DNA from: Lachnospiraceae bacterium UBA3386
Lineage (GTDB): Bacteria > Bacillota > Clostridia > Lachnospirales > Lachnospiraceae
DNA length: 37,548 bases
Assembly: GCA_002358875.1 (NCBI GenBank)
Contig: DEPS01000039.1
Location: 1 to 37,548 of the forward strand
Reading direction: 5' to 3'
The position numbers were made by a program, and so were the translations under genes. Of this stretch, positions 24,590-31,210 are shown one piece after another. The notes beneath the pieces were generated by a model. The model worked only from the letters and a program-made list of their open reading frames with translations, had not been told where the DNA came from and searched no databases. The stretch's first letter is position 1. The number at the start of each line of letters is the position of its first letter.

Positions 24590-25960
24590 TCAGGCGCCGT
24601 CCGGGATCGTCACCGTCACCACAGTCCCGCCGCCGTCCCCGGGCGTGATCGTAAGGCGCCCGCCGCACATGATCTCAAGCCTGTGGCGTATATTTTCAAG
24701 GGCGATATGCGGCTCGTCCGTCTTTGCTTCACCAACGCCGCGGCCGTTGTCCGCAGCGACGATCTCGTCTGTCTTCGCTTTTCCAAAGCCGCGGCTGTTG
24801 TCCTCGACGACGATCTCGTCTGTCTTCGCTTTTCCAAAGCCGCGGCCGTTGTCCTCGACGACGATCTCGCTGCCTGAATCTGTCTTCCGCGTCCTTATGG
24901 AAATGCGGAACGGGCCGGCATACGGATCCCTGCCGTGCTTGACGGCATTCTCCACGATGGGCTGCAGTGTCAGAGGCGGCACGCGAAACCACGTATGGGG
25001 CGTGTCGTACTCGACAAACAGGCTGTCCTCGTACAGAGCCTGCTCCACGGCGAGATAGGCGCGGACGTGTTCCAGCTCCGAAGAAAAGGGGATCGGAGTG
25101 GAGCTTGCTATGGCTGTGAAATTTTTCCGCAGATAGGTGGTAAAATCCATGACGACCTGCCGGGCAAGCATTGGATCCTGGCCGCAGAGGCAGTAGATGC
25201 TCGTCATGGTGTTGTAGATAAAGTGCGGCCGCATCTGGAGCACCATGATGCTGGCGCGCTGATTGGCGATTTCCCGCTCACGGCGCAGGTCCTTCTCAAC
25301 CTGATCGGACAGGATGAAGCTGTACATGGACAGCGCCGAGAGGACAAAGCTGATGTCGATGAGCGGGAAGACCTCGACGAACATCTGTATGATCAACGAG
25401 ACGGCCATGGGCACGATGGCGACGAGGAAGCTGAGAAAGCCTTTGCGGGAAAGCTTCCTCCGGCGCCGAATCGCACCCAGGAGATTGAGCAGCAAAACCA
25501 CGGCCAAAGGCACGAGCAGAAGCGGATACAGAGGCCCGCGGTGATACTGCCCCTCCGGCGTGGCATAGGAAAAACCGTCATGGAACAGGGAGCTGGCGAG
25601 CAGGACGAAATAGACTGCCCACAGGAAAAGCACGGCGTGAAGGAGCCTGCCCCCGCGCGTGCTTTCCCCGCAGCAGTGCAGCAGATAAACCGTCAGCATG
25701 GGCAGCGGCACCGAGAGGAACACGCATTCCACAAGCACTTCGAGCTGTAGTGCCATGCCTGACACGTGATGATACTCCAGGATCACTTCGATGAGGCTGG
25801 AAAGGCCGCAAAACGTAAAAACAGTAAAATAACTTAGGAAAAAGCGCTTGCTCCAGCGGTCGATCCCGGGGATGATGGCGGTAAGCCACAGCCCCAGCGC
25901 GCTTAAAAGCAGCGCCGTCGTGAGTATGGAGAAGTAGAAAAAAACGATCCAGCCGTTCAC
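24590..25960 (-). CDS. LytS-like sensor histidine kinase with triplicated ATP-site segment (hk3)
   Basis: A 456-residue paralogue of hk1 and hk2. It has multiple membrane spans in the first about 220 residues, sensor loop HRGPLYPLL, MRPHFIYNTM (His246), PIVENAVKHG and then an unusual ATP-binding region. The G1-box segment (VVEDNGRGFGKAKTDEI, 17 residues) is present three times in tandem with small changes (VVEDNSRGF, VAADNGRGV), inserting about 34 residues that hk1 and hk2 lack. The remaining HATPase end (ALENIRHRLEIMCGG, GGGTVVTVTI) is intact. The GTG start overlaps the rr3 stop. The insertion may impair or retune ATP binding. Confidence 0.92.
   Translation of the reverse strand: MNGWIVFFYFSILTTALLLSALGLWLTAIIPGIDRWSKRFFLSYFTVFTFCGLSSLIEVILEYHHVSGMALQLEVLVECVFLSVPLPMLTVYLLHCCGESTRGGRLLHAVLFLWAVYFVLLASSLFHDGFSYATPEGQYHRGPLYPLLLVPLAVVLLLNLLGAIRRRRKLSRKGFLSFLVAIVPMAVSLIIQMFVEVFPLIDISFVLSALSMYSFILSDQVEKDLRREREIANQRASIMVLQMRPHFIYNTMTSIYCLCGQDPMLARQVVMDFTTYLRKNFTAIASSTPIPFSSELEHVRAYLAVEQALYEDSLFVEYDTPHTWFRVPPLTLQPIVENAVKHGRDPYAGPFRISIRTRKTDSGSEIVVEDNGRGFGKAKTDEIVVEDNSRGFGKAKTDEIVAADNGRGVGEAKTDEPHIALENIRHRLEIMCGGRLTITPGDGGGTVVTVTIPDGA
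24718..24870 (-). repeat. Three tandem in-frame 51-bp units inside hk3
   Basis: The units are 24718-24768, 24769-24819 and 24820-24870. The second and third are almost identical; the first is more diverged. Each encodes 17 residues including DNGRGFG. The 51-bp period keeps the frame. Confidence 0.9.
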
Positions 25961-26556
25961 TCGTCCGCGCCTCCCATCGAAAACGGATAACGCAGCATTT
26001 TAAGCTGCTCCTTTACGTCCTCCAGTGTCAGCGGCTTTAGGAGGAAGCCGCTCGCCTTCGTTTTCCACGCGTCGAGGGAGTAGTCGGCGTAGGCGGTCAG
26101 GAACACGACATTCGTGCGCGGGTTGATCTTAAGAAGCTCCCGGCAAAGGTCAAGCCCGCTGGCCGTCCCCAGCTCAATGTCCAGGACGGCCAGCGCGATC
26201 TGGTTCATTTTCGCGTATTCGAGCGCCTCCAGCGGCCAGATAAAGCCCGTGATCGTGGCATTCGGCATGGCCTCCTCCAGGACGGCCAGCCCCTCGGTGA
26301 GGATGACCCTGCTGTCGTCCACCATGATGACATTTGGGGATTCTTCACTCCTGGCCGCGAGCTGGAACAGCGTGCCCGCGTCCGCCCCGAGACATTTGGC
26401 GAGGCGCAGGATCATGGCGGCGTCCGGCAGGCGGCTGGCGTTCTCCCAGCGGGCGATGGTGGAATGGTTGACAAACATCTGTTTCCCGAGCTGTTTCTGC
26501 GAAAGCCCTTTTTCCTCCCTGAGCTTCCGCAGCGTTTCCGCAAAGATAAAATTCAA
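25957..26556 (-). CDS. XRE-receiver response regulator (rr3)
   Basis: A 199-residue paralogue of rr1 and rr2 with XRE helix-turn-helix (STIARWENASRLPD), then receiver with acidic residues near 80-81, Asp126 in LAVLDIELG and Lys174 in LKPLT. It starts at a TTG (MNFIFAETL) preceded by GGGGGAG. Its stop overlaps the GTG start of hk3. It is divergent from est6, with operator F between. The DNA-contact helix differs slightly from rr1 and rr2 (ARWENAS versus SKWENGS), so it may bind the same element with different preference; site F is also slightly different. Confidence 0.9.
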   Translation of the reverse strand: MNFIFAETLRKLREEKGLSQKQLGKQMFVNHSTIARWENASRLPDAAMILRLAKCLGADAGTLFQLAARSEESPNVIMVDDSRVILTEGLAVLEEAMPNATITGFIWPLEALEYAKMNQIALAVLDIELGTASGLDLCRELLKINPRTNVVFLTAYADYSLDAWKTKASGFLLKPLTLEDVKEQLKMLRYPFSMGGADE

Positions 26557-26568
26557 GGCAATGCTCCC

Positions 26569-26596
26569 CCTCTCTGTTTATCCCTCTCTGTTTATA
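26569..26596. repeat. 14-bp tandem duplication in the rr3 leader
   Basis: CCCTCTCTGTTTAT occurs twice in tandem just upstream of the rr3 ribosome site. On the minus strand this duplicates an AGAGAGGG-type Shine-Dalgarno-like run. Confidence 0.6.
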
Positions 26597-26627
26597 TAAA
26601 CCCGTTCTGATGGGCATAATTATAATC

Positions 26628-26657
26628 ATCATAATCCGGCGCACGAAAAAAAAGCAA
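26628..26657 (-). promoter_or_regulatory. Promoter of rr3-hk3
   Basis: On the minus strand TTGCTT (26652-26657), an 18-bp spacer and TATGAT (26628-26633). The element of site F starts 15 bp upstream of this -35. Confidence 0.6.
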
Positions 26658-26672
26658 GGGAAGGGGGAAAAA

Positions 26673-26727
26673 AGGGTTTGACAATCTGGAACACCCCCTT
26701 GTCCCGTCATAAGAAGCATGATAAGGT
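26673..26727 (+). promoter_or_regulatory. Operator-promoter F for est6
   Basis: The element 26673-26698 (AGGGTTTGACAATCTG then GAACACCCCC) is followed at once by TTGTCC (26699-26704), a 17-bp spacer and TAAGGT (26722-26727). The leader of about 115 nt to est6 contains three imperfect copies of a CTTTTGC/GAAA motif. Confidence 0.75.
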
Positions 26728-26848
26728 AAAAAAACTTATTGCCTTTTGCGGAAACAGAATGCGGACAAAATTCATGGCTTTTTGCAAAAGACAAATTGCA
26801 GGAAAAAACTCACAGCCTTTTGTGAAAAACAGAAAGGAGAACGGATCG

Positions 26849-28444
26849 ATGAGCATGGTGAACAAGGTGCCGGGAACCATTGGTATGGCGGAAGAGCTGC
26901 AGAACGCAGCGTCTCATTACGGCGAGAACAAAAAGATCACGGATGGGGATTACGACAAGTCGCTGGCGGTCAAGTGCGTCAACGGGACCTTTGTCGGCGT
27001 AAAGGCGGAGAATGTCATTACCTACAAGGGGATCCCGTTTGTCGGTCGGCAGCCGGTCGGGGAGCTTCGCTGGAAGGCCCCGGTCGACGTCGTGCCTGAC
27101 GAGGGAGTATACGAGGCATACAGCTTCGGGAAGGCATCCTGTCAGGATAAGGAGCTCAGCAGCCATCAGGGCGAAGACTGCCTGTATCTGAACGTATGGA
27201 AGGCGGACGATTCGTCCGACGCAAAAAAGCCGGTCATGGTTTATATTCACGGCGGCGCCTTTGTCATAGGCGGAGCGGACGTGGCGCTGTTTGACTGCAC
27301 CGAGCTCATAAAGGAGAATCCCGATGTCATCATCGTCACCATCCAGTACAGGCTCGGCGTCCTGGGCTTTTTTGCGCTGTCACACCTTCCTGACGGCGGG
27401 GACTATCCTGACGCGCAGAACCTGGGGCTTCTGGACCAGAAGATGGCGCTGAAGTGGGTCCACGAGAACATCGCGGGCTTTGGCGGCGACCCCGGCAACG
27501 TGACGATCTGGGGCGAATCCGCCGGCGCCGGAAGCTGCACCATGCTTCCGCTGGTCAAAGGCTCCCAGGAGTATTTCCAGAAGGTCATCTCGCAGAGCGG
27601 CTCCCCCATTATGACGATTTCCATGGAGGAGGCCGCGGCGGGCACGAATGAAGTGATGGAAGCCCTCGGCTGTAAGACCGTTGCCGACCTTAAAAAGGTT
27701 GATGTGCAGAAGCTGTTGGACACGGCGGGAGAGCTGCTCCTTCTTCGCATCTTCCCCGTGAGGGACGGAAGGGTTCTGCCTCTGGATCCGTATGAGGCCT
27801 ACGCAGACGGAGCGGCAAAGAATATAGCGTTCCTTCAGGGCTGCAACAAGGATGAGATGAATTTCTTCGTGACTGTGGCGGGCGTGGGAGGCTTCAAGGA
27901 GTGGGCCGCAGAACGCAAGGCGGATAATTATGCCAGGCTGCTGACGGAGGAAGAGAAAGCGCTGGTCGAAAGCTATTGCAAAGAAGGGGCGCAAGAGAGC
28001 TGGGAGCCTGACAGCCGCCTGTTCACCCAGAGCTGGTTTCTGGCAGGCGCTGTCAGGCTGTCGGAGGATCAGACAAAGGCCGGCGGCAAATCGTACACCT
28101 ATTTCTACAGGGTGGAGTCTTCCGTGCCGATCTTAAAGAGCGGGCACGGGGAGGAGCTTCCGATCGTATTCTTCCATCCGGAAATGACCGACGGGAGGCC
28201 TTATGACGCGACCTTCTCCAGGACCATGCGTAAGATGTGGATCCAGTTTGCCAAGACCGGCAACCCGTCGCTCTCCGCGGACATCTCCCCCGACGGCAAG
28301 GCCAAGGAATGGCCGCTCTATGACCTCACAGACCGAAAGGTGATGGTCCTCGACGAGTGCGACATCCACCCGGCAAAGGAATCCGAGGTAAAGATTGTAG
28401 ACTGGAACAGGAGCTATTTCCTCTCCAAATATTACATGCTTTGA
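26849..28444 (+). CDS. Type B carboxylesterase (est6)
   Basis: A 531-residue cytoplasmic carboxylesterase with NGTFVGVK, EDCLYLNVW, HGGAF, GESAG (Ser224), GCNKDEM (acidic Glu) and GHGEELP (His). The triad is complete. AAAGGAG lies 8-10 nt before the ATG at 26849. An open frame reaching back to 26678 would begin inside the operator and is rejected. It is the third esterase to lie divergent from an XRE-receiver/kinase pair with the shared operator between them. Its end (WNRSYFLSKYYML) groups it with est1-est3. Confidence 0.93.
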   Translation: MSMVNKVPGTIGMAEELQNAASHYGENKKITDGDYDKSLAVKCVNGTFVGVKAENVITYKGIPFVGRQPVGELRWKAPVDVVPDEGVYEAYSFGKASCQDKELSSHQGEDCLYLNVWKADDSSDAKKPVMVYIHGGAFVIGGADVALFDCTELIKENPDVIIVTIQYRLGVLGFFALSHLPDGGDYPDAQNLGLLDQKMALKWVHENIAGFGGDPGNVTIWGESAGAGSCTMLPLVKGSQEYFQKVISQSGSPIMTISMEEAAAGTNEVMEALGCKTVADLKKVDVQKLLDTAGELLLLRIFPVRDGRVLPLDPYEAYADGAAKNIAFLQGCNKDEMNFFVTVAGVGGFKEWAAERKADNYARLLTEEEKALVESYCKEGAQESWEPDSRLFTQSWFLAGAVRLSEDQTKAGGKSYTYFYRVESSVPILKSGHGEELPIVFFHPEMTDGRPYDATFSRTMRKMWIQFAKTGNPSLSADISPDGKAKEWPLYDLTDRKVMVLDECDIHPAKESEVKIVDWNRSYFLSKYYML

Positions 28445-28448
28445 CAGC

Positions 28449-28581
28449 TATAGTGAACGACAAATTTTATTTGACGTTCACTATAACGGATGCACACGGC
28501 CGCGTAAGGTATTTAGCGGGTTACGCCGCACGCGGCCGGCGCGAAGTAAACGACAAAATAAAGATTATTTTGTCGTTTACT
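28449..28581. repeat. Compound palindromic repeat after est6
   Basis: There are three nested parts: arms TATAGTGAACG and CGTTCACTATA (28449-28485), GGCCGCG and CGCGGCC (28498-28537), and a 17-bp perfect hairpin around AGA (28545-28581, AGTAAACGACAAAATAA). A piece of the same arm (TATAGTAAACGACA) occurs at 37528-37541. It looks like a REP/MITE-type element. Confidence 0.7.
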
Positions 28582-28642
28582 ATAAGTCATACTGCGGATT
28601 TTTACTTTGCTAAGACATTATAGAAAATTCTTACAGCACACC

Positions 28643-28678
28643 AAAACAGCGCAGCCTTTTCAGGGACTGCGCTGTTTT
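28643..28678. terminator. Hairpin terminator, likely for est6
   Basis: The arms AAAACAGCGCAG and CTGCGCTGTTTT enclose a 12-nt loop and are followed by CTTTT. Confidence 0.65.
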
Positions 28679-28725
28679 CTTTTCATGCTTACCTCACATG
28701 CCGCAGCGCGTTAGCGCGGAGGCAC

Positions 28726-28780
28726 CACACAGCATATTCTCGAATGCAACGCATTCGATGGAGGCAAAATATGCTGTGTG
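28726..28780. repeat. Nested inverted repeat
   Basis: The outer arms are CACACAGCATATT and AATATGCTGTGTG; the inner arms TCGAATGC and GCATTCGA. Along with GCCGCAGCGCG-type flanks this is another small palindromic element. No gene is seen in 28445-29009. Confidence 0.65.
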
Positions 28781-28825
28781 ATCATGCAATTTGGGCCGCG
28801 CAGCGGCACAAATGCGGATATGCCT

Positions 28826-28993
28826 TTTAGAGTGCAACATTCCAAATGGAATGCTTATCTACAATCCACAGTTTTGTCCGATAGTTATTGATTCAAAGAA
28901 ATCCGGCTCTGCCGGATTTCCTCCTTTGAAAAAGGCAGTCCGTCGCTAAAACGGACTGCCTTTTTTCTACTTACAAACACCGTGAATAGTAAC
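28826..28993. repeat. 168-bp perfect direct repeat, copy 2
   Basis: It is identical to 351-518, including the terminator hairpin (28929-28966 here). It lies between est6 and the SDR gene, at the right edge of the hydrolase island. Confidence 0.9.
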
Positions 28994-29009
28994 GCATCAT
29001 CGCGATTTT

Positions 29010-30062
29010 TTAAACTTTCTCATCTGTTTCTTCCTTCGGCTGCTCTTTTTCCTGCGCCCTGCTTTTCTGCTGGCTGGCTATGATCTTTACAGTCAGGGAT
29101 TCTGGGATCAGGCGCTGAGCGAAAACGGCGGCCTGCATCCGGGCGGTCGGGATGATCACAGTGCGCTTCTTTGCCATCATTTTCAGGGCATAGTCGACAC
29201 ACTCCTCCACGGAAATGCCCGGCATTGCAAAGTCCACATCCGCGACATCATTGAATTCGGTGTTCACAGGCCCCGGGCAGAGGCAGCCGACATAGACAGA
29301 GGATCCCTCCATGCCAAGCTCATGCGCGACCCCCCGCGTAAGGCTTGCCATATAAGACTTTGTGGCATAGTAGCCCGCCATAAAAGGGCCCGCAGGGAAA
29401 AGGCCAGCGCTGGATACGACGTTCAGGATAGAGCCTCCCCCCTCCGCCTCCATCCTGTGAAGGATATATTTGAGCAGGACGTGCTGAGCGGTAACGTTGA
29501 CGTCGATCATATTGACCTCACGCATGAGATCCGTGCCCAAAAACGGACCGCTGACGCCAAAACCCGCATTGTTGATGAAAATCTCGATCTGCCTGCCGAC
29601 GAGATCCTCGCACAGACGGATCAGGTCATCGCGCCTGGAGAGGTCCGCCGGAAGGAGCAGGCATTCGGTCCCGAGCTCGCTGCGCAGCGCCTCGAGCCGG
29701 TCACGCCGGCGCGCGACCAGGATCAGCGGATATCCCTCCAGAGAAAGCCTCCTGGCAAATTCCCTGCCGATCCCTGAGCTTGCCCCCGTGATCAGCGCGT
29801 AATCCTTTCCTCCCGCCCCGCCCGGGTTCCTTTCCAGAACATTTTCCGTATCTGCCAGAATGGCCGAGGCGAAGGCTTCCTGAAGATCCTGCACCGCGCC
29901 CTCCGCACAGGCCTTAGCCGCAAAAAGCGCAGCTCCGCCGATCATCCTGCCTCCGTCCCTGAGCTGCCTCAGATACGGCACAGCTTTTTTACTGCCGCTC
30001 TCCCTCAGCTGCTTCAGGCCGGGCGCGTATTTTTTGATGTCATGTTCTGAAAAATATTTCAT
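29010..30062 (-). CDS. Short-chain dehydrogenase/reductase with N-terminal extension
   Basis: A 350-residue NAD(P)-dependent oxidoreductase of the classical SDR type. A helical N-terminal extension of about 85 residues precedes the Rossmann fold: TGASSGIG (from Thr92), ARRRDR (suggesting NADP), NNAG (about 164-167), SS (about 217-218) and catalytic YYATK (Tyr231, Lys235). Its closest known style is the DltE/YqjQ-like SDR group; substrate unknown. GGGATAGGAT lies before the ATG. It is the last gene of a minus-strand run with the Gfo/Idh and AAA+ genes, after a 157-bp gap. Confidence 0.9.
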   Translation of the reverse strand: MKYFSEHDIKKYAPGLKQLRESGSKKAVPYLRQLRDGGRMIGGAALFAAKACAEGAVQDLQEAFASAILADTENVLERNPGGAGGKDYALITGASSGIGREFARRLSLEGYPLILVARRRDRLEALRSELGTECLLLPADLSRRDDLIRLCEDLVGRQIEIFINNAGFGVSGPFLGTDLMREVNMIDVNVTAQHVLLKYILHRMEAEGGGSILNVVSSAGLFPAGPFMAGYYATKSYMASLTRGVAHELGMEGSSVYVGCLCPGPVNTEFNDVADVDFAMPGISVEECVDYALKMMAKKRTVIIPTARMQAAVFAQRLIPESLTVKIIASQQKSRAQEKEQPKEETDEKV

Positions 30063-30219
30063 ATATCCTATCCCTCGATGCTCCTGTCTCTTCCAGTGTT
30101 CCGTTCGCGCTTTTTTAAGAAAAATTTTTATTCAGACACTTCTATGCCTGATCGACTGTTTCGTTCCCTGCTTTTTTCTCAGGAACTGTACCGGATTTTA
30201 TCCCCCGCATCCGGCATGT

Positions 30220-31209
30220 TTACTGCGGATCTGAGGGAAAGCGGATCCCGGCGCAAAGTCGCGCTTTTTCAACTGTCCGCATGACCGCAAGCGTGATCTC
30301 CAGTTCGCGTTCCATAAAGGCATGATCCTTTTGGGCCGCCGCGCGGGAAAAGTTACGGAATTCCTGCACCATCCGGTTTCTGTCGGGTTCAGGTGTGTAT
30401 TCCCCGGGCTGTTTATTGATGTTCCAGCGCAGACGCTCCGATTCATTGGGCTTTCCAGGCACCTGGATCCAGCCCTTTTCGCCCTGGATGGTGAAATGGG
30501 ACGGACTGTCGGAGTCCTTTGCCGCAGCGAGCACACCGACAAAATCTTTGTACTTCAAAGTCGCGATCCCCGAGGTGTCCACCCCGTTGAAGCCGTAGTT
30601 AGGAAGATAAAAAGCATCCTCCGGCTCCCCTAAAAGCGCCACGGCCATGTTGAAATTATAAATATTGAGATCGTAGAGCGCGCCTCCGCAGGCAGCGGGA
30701 TCGAACGCCGGGGCGACATCCCCCTTCAGATAACGGTCATATCGGCTCGAATACTGGCTGTAATTGGCCTGTACCATGCGGACGCGTCCGACCTGAGGCA
30801 GAAGCTCCCGCATCTTCTCCATGATCCGGCAGTTCCGGCTGGTCACCGCCTCGAAGATAAAACGCCCGCGCTCCCTCGCGAGATCCGCAAGCTCCTGAGC
30901 CTGAAAGACCTGCGTCACGAAGGGCTTCTCCATGATCACATCCCTGCCCGCAAGAAGCGCCTTCTTTCCATATTCATAGTGCACCAGATTGACATTGGCC
31001 ACATAGACCGTATCGATATCCGGATCCGACAGGAGCTCATCGTAGTCCGTATATACCTTGTCAATGCCGAATTCCTGCGCGAAGGCCTTTCCCTTTTCCG
31101 CGCTGCGCGGGCGGGCGAAAATTGCCTTTAATTCAATTTCCGGCACCTCCGACATCGCCACCAGCGCATCCCGGATGATGAATCCTGTTCCGATGATACC
31201 AATTTTCAT
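30220..31209 (-). CDS. Gfo/Idh/MocA-family oxidoreductase
   Basis: A 329-residue NAD(P)-dependent dehydrogenase of sugar or cyclitol type. The N-terminal Rossmann fold has GIIGTGFI (about 4-11), and EKPFVTQ (Glu94, Lys95, Pro96) carries the family's catalytic/cofactor lysine. The C-terminal half is an alpha/beta substrate domain. The ATG follows the stop of the AAA+ gene after one base, so the two are coupled. Exact substrate unknown. Confidence 0.9.
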   Translation of the reverse strand: MKIGIIGTGFIIRDALVAMSEVPEIELKAIFARPRSAEKGKAFAQEFGIDKVYTDYDELLSDPDIDTVYVANVNLVHYEYGKKALLAGRDVIMEKPFVTQVFQAQELADLARERGRFIFEAVTSRNCRIMEKMRELLPQVGRVRMVQANYSQYSSRYDRYLKGDVAPAFDPAACGGALYDLNIYNFNMAVALLGEPEDAFYLPNYGFNGVDTSGIATLKYKDFVGVLAAAKDSDSPSHFTIQGEKGWIQVPGKPNESERLRWNINKQPGEYTPEPDRNRMVQEFRNFSRAAAQKDHAFMERELEITLAVMRTVEKARLCAGIRFPSDPQ

Positions 31210-31210
31210 A

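Noticed and set aside
1301..28444. Prophage or conjugative element
   Set aside because: No integrase, capsid, portal, terminase, relaxase or type IV secretion genes are present; only an IS66 fragment and an HTH stub hint at mobile DNA.
28445..29009. Small RNA or riboswitch in the long gap
   Set aside because: All visible structure is explained by palindromic repeats, a terminator and the 168-bp repeat; no known riboswitch motif was recognised.
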